NCBI GenBank assembly: GCA_002508315.1
Contig: DAHE01000007.1
Coordinates: 3,852 to 9,791, forward strand
DNA: 5,940 nucleotides
From: Thermocladium sp. UBA166
GTDB lineage: Archaea; Thermoproteota; Thermoprotei; Thermoproteales; Thermocladiaceae
Reading direction: 5' to 3'
Shown here in pieces: positions 1 through 5,540 of this stretch (position 1 is the first letter of the stretch; each line of letters opens with the position of its first letter). The translations under genes and the position numbers were made by a program. The notes under the pieces were generated by a model. That model was not told the origin of the DNA, made no database searches, and worked only from the letters and a program-made list of their open reading frames with translations.

Positions 1-235
1 CGCTCGCTGTCTGTCCCTGTATCTCCGTCGTTGCGTAGGCGGTCAACAGGCTCTTCCCCGTGCTGGATCCTATGCTGGTCAAGACCCTCCCCAGCTCCCC
101 GGGCCTGTTTAGGAGGATTAGATCTAGGAGAACCACTCCCTCCGTTGGGCTGTTAATGCCAGCCTTGAGTAGATCCACGTAGAACCTGCTTGCCTTTTCC
201 ACAGCCCTCTCCAAGTCGAGCGCGACCCACGCCAT
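1..235 (-). CDS. Unrecognised protein, N-terminal part (cut by left edge)
   Basis: Reading the minus strand from the ATG at 235 gives 78 uninterrupted codons to the window edge, beginning MAWVALDLERAVEKASRF, so the C-terminus is missing. The visible part looks mostly alpha-helical: an amphipathic helix at about residues 5-25, a hydrophobic stretch with VVLLDLILL around 34-42, then a PGELGRVL turn-helix at 45-52. There is no signal peptide and no clear membrane anchor. I do not recognise the family. Near the end GSSTGKS resembles a P-loop but has three instead of four residues between the glycines, so I do not call it an ATPase. The start is supported by a TATA-like element centred 23 bp upstream, the leaderless spacing seen at other genes here. 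It is divergent from tenA, but shared function is not implied by anything in the protein. Confidence 0.72.
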   Translation of the reverse strand, partial: MAWVALDLERAVEKASRFYVDLLKAGINSPTEGVVLLDLILLNRPGELGRVLTSIGSSTGKSLLTAYATTEIQGQTAS

Positions 236-252
236 ACAATTAATGAGTCGGA

Positions 253-263
253 CTTAATTTAAG
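253..263 (-). promoter_or_regulatory. TATA-like promoter element of the left-edge gene
   Basis: On the minus strand this reads CTTAAATTAAG, centred about 23 bp before the ATG at 235, which fits an archaeal TATA box with leaderless transcription. The element is nearly symmetric (CTTAA, one base, TTAAG), so it could also be bound in the other direction. A 6-bp inverted repeat lies immediately upstream (269-282). Inferred from position and composition only. Confidence 0.5.
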
Positions 264-268
264 AATAT

Positions 269-282
269 CGATGCCTGCATCG
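269..282. repeat. Short inverted repeat upstream of the left-edge gene's promoter
   Basis: CGATGC (269-274) and GCATCG (277-282) are perfect inverted copies separated by CT. The repeat sits just upstream of the minus-strand TATA-like element, next to where the BRE would be, a position used by archaeal activators and repressors. It could equally be chance, since a short repeat like this is not rare. Confidence 0.35.
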
Positions 283-307
283 CACGCTGAACTTGCCGCC
301 CTGAAAA

Positions 308-384
308 CCCGCGCCGTACAGCTTCCTGGGCACACCATGACTGTGGGCCTCGCTCCTCAGGGTGGGAGGTTTCGTCGGCGCGGG
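308..384. other. Possible structured element (nested inverted repeats) between divergent promoters
   Basis: CCCGCGCCG at 308-316 is perfectly complementary to CGGCGCGGG at 376-384, giving a 9-bp GC-only stem. Inside it, 325-330 can pair with 356-361 (six pairs, one G-U) and 331-334 with 342-345 around a 7-base loop, so the whole 77 bases fold into a nested hairpin on paper. It lies upstream of the tenA TATA box and of the left-edge gene's TATA box, so it is in neither predicted leader. It would have to be an independent small RNA or a DNA-level feature. I see no C/D box pair, tRNA arms or TPP-riboswitch core. Strand and transcription are unknown. Confidence 0.25.
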
Positions 385-393
385 GGTAAATCA

Positions 394-401
394 TATAAAT
401 A
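394..401 (+). promoter_or_regulatory. TATA box of tenA
   Basis: TATAAATA at 394-401 is a close match to the archaeal TATA consensus and is centred about 27 bp before the ATG at 424, so the tenA mRNA should be leaderless. The A-rich bases immediately upstream could serve as BRE. No Shine-Dalgarno precedes the ATG, which agrees with this. Confidence 0.7.
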
Positions 402-423
402 GCTGCAGGGCTTTGGCCTATGC

Positions 424-1077
424 ATGGGGTTGACAGAGAGGCTTTGGGCATCCATAGGCGATGTGTATTCAGCGATATTGAATCACCCATTCATTAAGGG
501 ACTATCCGACGGGTCGCTGGAGGAGAGCAGGTTCAGGTTCTACATAGTGCAGGACCATCTATATCTACGGGAGTTCAGCAGGGCGGTAGCGCTGGCCAGC
601 GCCAAGGCCCGGAACGAGGAGGAGCAAGTATTATTCGCCACCCACATAGCGGATGCGTTGAATGTTGAGAGAAGCCTTCACGGTAAGTACCTGGCCCGCT
701 GGGGCGTTAGCGTCGATGATTACGGCATGTCGCCCACCAATGCGGCGTACACCTCCTATTTGCTGGGCGTGGCGTACTCAAGGCCATACCACGAAGTCGT
801 TGCGGCACTGCTTCCCTGTTACTGGATATACATGGAGGTGGGCAGGGAGTTGATTAGGCGCGGATCCCCAAATGAGCTCTACAACATGTGGATCAACACT
901 TACGGGGGAGAGACCTACGAGCGGGGCGTGAATGCCGTGCTGGGCATAATGGATTCCATTGAGTTGACCAGCCAAGAAACGGCGGCGGTGACGTCCAGGT
1001 TTAGGTTGGCATCGATCTATGAGTACATGTTCTGGGACTCAGCGTATAGGATGGAGAGCTTCCCATTCAAGCCATGA
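424..1077 (+). CDS. tenA: TenA family thiaminase II / aminopyrimidine aminohydrolase
   Basis: A 217-residue cytosolic all-helical protein, normal length for the TenA family. Characterised members hydrolyse aminopyrimidine breakdown products of thiamine (and thiamine itself, less well) to HMP, salvaging the pyrimidine half of the vitamin. Residues known from Bacillus subtilis TenA are all visible: Asp44 in YIVQDHLYL, Tyr112, the catalytic Cys132 in LLPCYWIYMEVG with Tyr136, Tyr160 in the MWINTYGGETYE segment, and Glu200 in YEYMFWDSAY near the C-terminus. The family's N-terminal HPFI motif is at 21-24. The start at 424 is chosen from the TATA box 27 bp upstream; the ATG at 420 is out of frame. 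The gene stands alone, with no thiamine biosynthesis gene beside it and no TPP riboswitch visible. A short T-run about 50 bp after the stop could end its transcript. Family assignment is firm; the exact substrate is inferred. Confidence 0.95.
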   Translation: MGLTERLWASIGDVYSAILNHPFIKGLSDGSLEESRFRFYIVQDHLYLREFSRAVALASAKARNEEEQVLFATHIADALNVERSLHGKYLARWGVSVDDYGMSPTNAAYTSYLLGVAYSRPYHEVVAALLPCYWIYMEVGRELIRRGSPNELYNMWINTYGGETYERGVNAVLGIMDSIELTSQETAAVTSRFRLASIYEYMFWDSAYRMESFPFKP

Positions 1078-1123
1078 CCTCCCGGGAACATGGGGGCGGT
1101 TGAATTCGATGCTTTCATGGTGC

Positions 1124-1128
1124 TTTTT
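1124..1128 (+). terminator. Possible T-run terminator after tenA
   Basis: Five consecutive T residues follow tenA by 46 bp and precede the transporter promoter. Archaeal RNA polymerase can terminate at short T-runs without a hairpin. The run is short, so this is tentative. Confidence 0.3.
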
Positions 1129-1135
1129 AGTTAAC

Positions 1136-1155
1136 GGCTTAAGCTTTATTAAGCC
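1136..1155. promoter_or_regulatory. Inverted repeat spanning the TATA box of the MFS gene (candidate operator)
   Basis: GGCTTAA (1136-1142) and TTAAGCC (1149-1155) are perfect 7-bp inverted copies separated by 6 bases. The probable TATA box (CTTTATTA, 1144-1151) lies inside the repeat. A dimeric helix-turn-helix repressor bound here would block TBP. Drug-efflux genes are often controlled this way, but no regulator gene is adjacent, so this is inference. Confidence 0.45.
1144..1151 (+). promoter_or_regulatory. TATA box of the MFS transporter gene
   Basis: CTTTATTA is centred about 26 bp before the ATG at 1174, the leaderless spacing also seen at tenA. It shows that the transporter has its own promoter and need not be cotranscribed with tenA. 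Confidence 0.6.
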
Positions 1156-1173
1156 AAGCGAGGCGGGGGATCC

Positions 1174-2649
1174 ATGGATAGGGTATCCATAGTCACCTTC
1201 GTCGTGGTGCTGGGCACCATGATGGCTGCCATAGACTCCACGATAGTTATACTGGCGCTTCCCACCATGGTTCAATCGCTCCACTCCGACTTATTCACCA
1301 TGATATGGGTCATACTGGTATACTTGCTCGTGACCGCTGTGCTGACCACCCAACTGGGCAGGTTGGGGGATAACTACGGGAGATCGAGGATATACAACGT
1401 GGGCTTCCTCATATTCACGGTGGGCTCGGCCATGTGCGGCGCCGCTCCCAATGACGTCTTCCTAGTGGCCTCAAGGGGAGTGCAGGCACTGGGCGCGGCC
1501 ATGCTGCAGGCCAACAGCGGCGCGATAATAGCGGATCACTACCCGCCCAACAAGAGGGGGAAGGCGTATGGGTACACGTCGGTTGGGTGGAACGTGGGGG
1601 CTATACTGGGCATAGTGCTTGGGGGCATAATAACCACATTCATAGGGTGGAGGTTCATCTTCTACATAAACGTGCCCATAGGGATAGCCGCGGTGGTCTT
1701 GGGGATAAAGGAGGTGAAGGACTACAACGTGGTCAAGAGGAGGTTCGACGTGCCCGGCACAGTGCTCCTCGCTGCCTCCCTGGCGTTGATCGCTTATGGG
1801 GCGGCCAACGTGGCTGGGGTTGGGTTAACCGCCCTCGACTCCGCAATGCTGGCGGTCGGCTTTGCATTGCTCGCACCCTTCATTTACTGGGAGAGGAGGG
1901 TTAGCTACCCCCTCATAGATTTCAGGGCATTCCGCAATAGGATATTGGCGGCCAGCATGTTGGCGGCGTTCCTCCAAAGCGCGGGCTACCTATCCACCGC
2001 GTTCATATTGATAATGTACCTACAAGGAATTAGGGGCCTATCCCCGTTCTCCGCCTCCCTTCTCCTAGTTCCAGGCTACGTGCTTGCCAGCCTACTCGGC
2101 CCATGGGCCGGCCGCCTAAGCGATAGGATGGGGGCTAGGTTGCCCGCCACCCTGGGGATAGGGCTCATGCTGGCCGCGGCGGGGGCCTACTCCCTGCTGG
2201 GCCTGGCCACGCCGTACCCCTACATAATAGCTGCGTCGATAGTGGGGGGGATAGGGTCCGCGTTCTTCTTCCCAGCCAACAACAGCGCGGTGATGGCCAA
2301 CGCCAGCAGTGAGTTCTACGGCGGGGCATCGGGCATACTAAGGACCTTGGCCAACATAGGTATATTGATCAGCTATGTCCTCTCCATCACGATAGCCTCC
2401 CTGACCGTGCCGAGATACGTGGCGTTCCAGGTCTTCCTCGGCACGTCCGACCTGGTCGGCGGCGTGACCACTGCCTTCCTGTCAGGTCTTCACTCCGCCT
2501 TCCTGGCAAGCATGGTCATACTTGCCATCGCCATGGTGCTCTCCGCCATGAGGGGCAGGGAGGTTAGGGCCCACTTGGCGAGGCAGGAGGGGAAGGGCCC
2601 GTTCATTGATCCTCATGTGGCTCGCGATGGTGGGAATCCTTATAAATGA
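1174..2649 (+). CDS. MFS transporter, DHA2 (EmrB/QacA-like) family, 14 membrane segments
   Basis: A 491-residue integral membrane protein with about 14 hydrophobic segments, roughly 5-30, 42-61, 74-90, 95-115, 132-155, 158-178, 193-213, 222-238, 257-283, 292-313, 323-343, 349-370, 387-411 and 435-459. Family marks: motif D1 around Asp21 (AAIDSTIVILALP); motif A between segments 2 and 3 (GRLGDNYGRSR, 62-72); Arg101 of motif B in segment 4; the GWRFIFYINVPIG signature at 158-170; a second motif A-like loop, GRLSDRMGAR, at 313-322. The antiporter motif C in segment 5 is altered: the usual GPxxGG reads GIVLGG (146-151), losing the proline. DHA2 proteins usually export drugs or metabolites in exchange for protons; the substrate here cannot be read. 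The start at 1174 is fixed by the upstream TATA box. The last codons form the pyr operon TATA box. Placement beside tenA raises a possible vitamin-related substrate, but only as speculation. Confidence 0.92.
   Translation: MDRVSIVTFVVVLGTMMAAIDSTIVILALPTMVQSLHSDLFTMIWVILVYLLVTAVLTTQLGRLGDNYGRSRIYNVGFLIFTVGSAMCGAAPNDVFLVASRGVQALGAAMLQANSGAIIADHYPPNKRGKAYGYTSVGWNVGAILGIVLGGIITTFIGWRFIFYINVPIGIAAVVLGIKEVKDYNVVKRRFDVPGTVLLAASLALIAYGAANVAGVGLTALDSAMLAVGFALLAPFIYWERRVSYPLIDFRAFRNRILAASMLAAFLQSAGYLSTAFILIMYLQGIRGLSPFSASLLLVPGYVLASLLGPWAGRLSDRMGARLPATLGIGLMLAAAGAYSLLGLATPYPYIIAASIVGGIGSAFFFPANNSAVMANASSEFYGGASGILRTLANIGILISYVLSITIASLTVPRYVAFQVFLGTSDLVGGVTTAFLSGLHSAFLASMVILAIAMVLSAMRGREVRAHLARQEGKGPFIDPHVARDGGNPYK
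2640..2647 (+). promoter_or_regulatory. TATA box of the pyr operon, embedded in the end of the MFS gene
   Basis: TTATAAAT at 2640-2647 is the best TATA match before pyrB and falls in the last codons and stop of the transporter gene. Transcription would start near 2670. The heptamer ATGAGTT occurs twice just downstream (2646-2652 and 2658-2664), between TATA and the predicted start. Confidence 0.6.
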
Positions 2650-2692
2650 GTTACTCGATGAGTTTGAGGGTTCGTTGAATACCTGGCTTGGA

Positions 2693-3601
2693 ATGGATGT
2701 GATCTCGGCCCTCGACTGGGGCCGGGAGGAATTAATGGGTCTCTTTCGGGAGGCCCAGGAAATGGAGAAGCACTCCAAATCCTCTCTCTCGGTAATGAAT
2801 GGGAAAATAATGGCGCTCGCCTTCTTCGAGCCCAGCACTAGGACTAGGCTCAGCTTCGAGACAGCCATGTTAAGGCTGGGGGGAAGGGTAATAGATATGG
2901 GTTCAGTCGAGGCATCCTCGCTCGCCAAGGGCGAGAACCTGGCAGACACCATCAGGATGCTGGATTCCTACGCTGATTTAATAGTGATAAGGCATGAATT
3001 GGAGGGAGCGGCGAAGTTCGCGGCTGAGATAGCGGATGCACCCGTGATAAATGCGGGGGACGGCGCGCAGAACCACCCCACCCAGGCAATGCTGGACGCG
3101 TACACCATGTGGAGGGAGTTCGGCCGCGTCGATGGGTTGAGCATAGGCTTCATGGGGGACCTCAGGTACGCCAGGGTCATCAATTCCCTGGTTCAAGTGC
3201 TCTCCCTATTCGACGTCAAGCTTCACATGATATCCCCGCCCAGCCTACAGCCTCGCGCTGAGCTGCTTGACTTCATGAGGGGGAGAGGAATGAGGTTTGA
3301 GATGCACGATCACTTGGAGGAGGCAGTGGCGGGGCTGGACGTGTTGTACGTGGTAAGGATACAGAAGGAGAGGTTTCCCGATCCAATGGAGTACGAGAGG
3401 GTGAGGGGAAGCTTTAGGTTAACCATGGAGTCGCTTCGCGGCGCGAGGGATTCATTGGTGATACTGCACCCGCTTCCCAGGGTGGATGAGGTTGACTTCG
3501 AGGTGGATCAAACGAGGCATGCTAGGTACTTCAAGCAAGCCGCCCTCGGGGTCCCGCTCAGGATGGCGCTCATAAAGCTGGTTCTGGGTGGCGTGGAGTG
3601 A
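2693..3601 (+). CDS. pyrB: Aspartate carbamoyltransferase, catalytic chain
   Basis: Catalyses carbamoyl phosphate + L-aspartate to N-carbamoyl-L-aspartate, the committed step of de novo pyrimidine synthesis in the cytosol. From the ATG at 2693 the chain is 302 residues, typical for PyrB. The carbamoyl-phosphate motif FFEPSTRTRLSFE is at 44-56. The loop equivalent to E. coli Ser80/Lys84 is Ser75/Lys79 (SSLAKGE). Arg100-His101 lie in IVIRHELEG, HPTQ is at 128-131, GDL at 155-157, the aspartate-binding VRIQKERF at 221-228 and HPLPR at 259-263. Nothing essential is missing. The start is uncertain. An in-frame TTG at 2675 has a GAGGG just before it, lies about 5 bp from the predicted transcription start, and adds NTWLG, which resembles the WKGRDVIS start I recall for Pyrococcus PyrB. 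The frame is also open up to an ATG at 2606 inside the MFS gene, which is unlikely because it lies upstream of the promoter. First gene of pyrB-I-E-D. Confidence 0.96.
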   Translation: MDVISALDWGREELMGLFREAQEMEKHSKSSLSVMNGKIMALAFFEPSTRTRLSFETAMLRLGGRVIDMGSVEASSLAKGENLADTIRMLDSYADLIVIRHELEGAAKFAAEIADAPVINAGDGAQNHPTQAMLDAYTMWREFGRVDGLSIGFMGDLRYARVINSLVQVLSLFDVKLHMISPPSLQPRAELLDFMRGRGMRFEMHDHLEEAVAGLDVLYVVRIQKERFPDPMEYERVRGSFRLTMESLRGARDSLVILHPLPRVDEVDFEVDQTRHARYFKQAALGVPLRMALIKLVLGGVE

Positions 3602-4074
3602 GCAAGGAATTGATAATAAGCAAAATAAGGGAGGGAATAGTGATAGATCACGTGCCGGCCGGTCGAGCCATGGTCATCCTCAAGATATTGAACATAAGCG
3701 GCCTGGAGGGCAGGGTGGCGCTCGTCATGAACGTGGAGAGCAGCAAGATGGGTAGGAAGGACATAATAAAGATAGAGGGACGAGACCTCACCCATGACGA
3801 GCTCAACCTAATAGCCTTGATATCGCCCACCGCCACGGTGAATAGGGTCAGGAATTACGAGGTTGCCGAGAAATTCAAGGTGCAGCTTCCGACCAAGGTC
3901 CGCGGCATAGTGAGGTGCAAGAATCCCAAGTGCATCACCAATAAGCCCAGGGAGCCAATAACCTCCTCATTCACGGTAATCAAGGGCGGCCAAGCCGTCC
4001 TTAAGTGCGATTACTGCGGCGCCTATAATTCCCTAGAGGACGTGGAGAAGCAATTGGTGAGCAGGAGTGGATAG
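3598..4074 (+). CDS. pyrI: Aspartate carbamoyltransferase, regulatory chain
   Basis: A 158-residue regulatory subunit that binds nucleotides and joins PyrB trimers into the allosteric holoenzyme. The N-terminal allosteric domain (about 1-97) carries VIDHVPAG with Asp17-His18, matching the nucleotide-binding Asp19-His20 of E. coli PyrI, plus Lys58 in IIKIEG and a lysine at 92 or 94 in the position of E. coli Lys94. The C-terminal zinc domain has all four cysteines, Cys107, Cys112, Cys137 and Cys140 (C-x4-C...C-x2-C). The start is a GTG that overlaps the pyrB stop (GTGA), with GGTGG at 3587-3591 six bases upstream as Shine-Dalgarno, so translation is probably coupled to pyrB. Feedback control of the enzyme by CTP or other nucleotides is expected from the family; the effectors in this organism are unknown. 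Confidence 0.96.
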   Translation: MSKELIISKIREGIVIDHVPAGRAMVILKILNISGLEGRVALVMNVESSKMGRKDIIKIEGRDLTHDELNLIALISPTATVNRVRNYEVAEKFKVQLPTKVRGIVRCKNPKCITNKPREPITSSFTVIKGGQAVLKCDYCGAYNSLEDVEKQLVSRSG

Positions 4075-4594
4075 AAAGGAATTGATAGGCTTGTTAGGAA
4101 GGCATGGAGTGGTTCAGTTCGGCGAGTTCAAGCTGAGCAGCGGCGGAGCCAGTGATTACTACATAGATATGAGGAGGGCCATATCTGTTCCATCCATATA
4201 CAAGGAGATAATAGAGCTCATGGCCGGGGAGGTCGGGGACGCCGAGCTAATCGCCGGCATAGAGAGCGGCGGAGTGCCGTGGGCATCCATGCTTGCGTAT
4301 AGGATGGGCATGGGGATGATCTACGTCAGGAAGCAGGTCAAGGAGCATGGAACCGCGAGGCTCGTGGAGGGCATCTACGAGCCGCGGCAGCGGGTTTTGG
4401 TGGTGGATGACGTGGTAACCACCGGTTCATCAATAAGGAGGGGAGTCGAGGCGCTCAGGTCGGTGGGGCTGGACGTGGTGAGGGCCCTAGCCATAGTGGA
4501 TAGAAGCGGGGGCGCCGCTGATGCTGGGACTGAGCTGAGGGCGGTCCTCTCAGTGGGTGAGTTGCTGAATGAACTTAAGGGCGCTAGTAAATAA
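4067..4594 (+). CDS. pyrE: Orotate phosphoribosyltransferase
   Basis: Joins orotate and PRPP to give OMP and pyrophosphate, the fifth step of UMP synthesis, in the cytosol. At 175 residues it is a short stand-alone OPRT of the archaeal type, with no fused OMP decarboxylase. The orotate and PRPP loop KLSSGGASDYYID lies at 22-34. The flexible catalytic loop YVRKQVKEHGT is at 86-96, with Arg88, Lys89, Lys92 and His94. The PRPP-binding signature VLVVDDVVTTGSS is at 110-122. The start is a GTG at 4067 that overlaps the end of pyrI by 8 bp and has GGTGA at 4056-4060, six bases before it. No good ATG lies near the beginning of the conserved region, which supports the GTG. Confidence 0.96.
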   Translation: MDRKELIGLLGRHGVVQFGEFKLSSGGASDYYIDMRRAISVPSIYKEIIELMAGEVGDAELIAGIESGGVPWASMLAYRMGMGMIYVRKQVKEHGTARLVEGIYEPRQRVLVVDDVVTTGSSIRRGVEALRSVGLDVVRALAIVDRSGGAADAGTELRAVLSVGELLNELKGASK

Positions 4595-5540
4595 ACTGCC
4601 CCCCGAGGCCACATACGAGGCCTCCCACCTCCTCCTCAGGCTGCCGATTCTACCCCCGCTCCTCAAGGCGCTGGGCCCCCGCGCCTCCGTCCCTGCCCGC
4701 CTCAATCATAGAACCATCGATGGGCCCATAGGAATCGGGGCAGGTATAGATAAGGACGGCCTCCTAATCGATTTGGCGGCGGCGATGCCGGTTGGCTTTC
4801 ACGTGGTGGGCTCCATAACCCCCTCGCCCAGGGAGGGGAATCCCCGCCCTCGTTTCCTGAAGTACCCCGAGCTGGGCGCAATGATCAATGCAATGGGGCT
4901 CCCCTCGATGGGGGCCGGAACCGCGCTGCGCATAGTTAAGTCTAAGTGCCCCTCATGGCCTCGCTCCAAGCTATTGATCGTAAGCGCGGCTGGGTTCACA
5001 GTGGAGGAGGTGATCAGGACCGCCAGGGCGGCTTCCGCCATAAAGTGCGTGGACTACGTTGAGCTGAACGTGAGCAGCCCCACTTATAGGGGACTCTGGC
5101 TGGAGGGCTATGGATTAAGGCAGTTGCTGGGCGAGGCGGGGAGGCTTGATAAGCCCGCTCTGATTAAGGTCCCGCTGCTTAATGACGTGGACGCGGAGCG
5201 TCGATTAATCTCGGAGCTGGCTGCCTCGGGCCTTGGCTTGACCATAGCCAACACGCTGCCCATTACCGCCCCGCTGTCGAGGGGGTATGGGGGCCTCAGC
5301 GGCGCGCCTATAAATGAATTGGTGGTCTCCCTTATACGCATCGCGCGCAGGGTTGGGCATCGCGGATTAATAATAGGGACTGGTGGTTTCCTCGACGGCG
5401 CATCGGTCATGGCGGGGCTGAGGGCGGGCGCGGATCTGGTCGGGATAGTTACTGCGTTCGCCATGGAGGGGCCGGCTGCGGTCTACAGGATAGCGGCGGA
5501 GCTTCGCGGATACGTGGGGAGGGGAGGAGGGGAGGGCTAA
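4569..5540 (+). CDS. pyrD: Dihydroorotate dehydrogenase, class 2-like, divergent
   Basis: An FMN enzyme oxidising dihydroorotate to orotate. The 323 residues look like class 2 (membrane-associated, quinone-reducing): an N-terminal helical extension of about 45 residues (PPEATYEASHLLLRL resembles that of E. coli PyrD), then GPIGIGAGIDKDG (52-64, Lys62 = E. coli Lys66), GSITPSPREGNPRPR (81-95), INAMG (106-110), NVSSP (167-171) with Ser170 as probable catalytic base, IK at 199-200, Asn228, GGLSG (241-245) and GTGGF (270-274). Several positions that bind orotate or FMN in the E. coli enzyme differ: Asn111 is Ser113, Asn177 is Thr172, and Asn139 and Tyr318 align with Ser139 and Val294. The ATG at 4569 overlaps pyrE by 26 bp and has GGTGA at 4556-4560 eight bases upstream. 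It is the last gene of the operon, next to pyrE, which uses its product. The electron acceptor is inferred, not shown. Confidence 0.92.
   Translation: MNLRALVNKLPPEATYEASHLLLRLPILPPLLKALGPRASVPARLNHRTIDGPIGIGAGIDKDGLLIDLAAAMPVGFHVVGSITPSPREGNPRPRFLKYPELGAMINAMGLPSMGAGTALRIVKSKCPSWPRSKLLIVSAAGFTVEEVIRTARAASAIKCVDYVELNVSSPTYRGLWLEGYGLRQLLGEAGRLDKPALIKVPLLNDVDAERRLISELAASGLGLTIANTLPITAPLSRGYGGLSGAPINELVVSLIRIARRVGHRGLIIGTGGFLDGASVMAGLRAGADLVGIVTAFAMEGPAAVYRIAAELRGYVGRGGGEG

Noticed and set aside
46..66. Walker A (P-loop) in the left-edge protein
   Set aside because: GSSTGKS has only three residues between the glycines rather than four, and no Walker B is visible in the available part.
287..303. 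C/D box guide RNA suggested by two CTGA motifs
   Set aside because: No RTGATGA C box is found at a suitable distance before them, and the spacing of the two motifs is not that of D' and D boxes.
236..423. TPP riboswitch upstream of tenA
   Set aside because: Neither the CTGAGA-type core nor the conserved ACCTGAT-type segment is present in TPP arrangement, and the TATA box position predicts a leaderless mRNA with no room for one.
254..490. 78-codon minus-strand open frame overlapping the start of tenA
   Set aside because: It runs antisense through the tenA promoter and 5' end, has no promoter or ribosome site of its own, and reads as low-quality sequence with no domain-like pattern.
1587..1904. 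105-codon plus-strand open frame inside the MFS gene
   Set aside because: Out-of-frame shadow of conserved membrane segments; Gly/Arg/His-rich nonsense composition.
2482..2952. 156-codon minus-strand open frame across the MFS/pyrB junction
   Set aside because: It is antisense to two firmly identified genes; the serine- and proline-rich composition is what the antisense strand of GC-rich coding DNA gives.
5108..5464. 118-codon minus-strand open frame inside pyrD
   Set aside because: Entirely antisense to conserved pyrD motifs; no supporting start signal.
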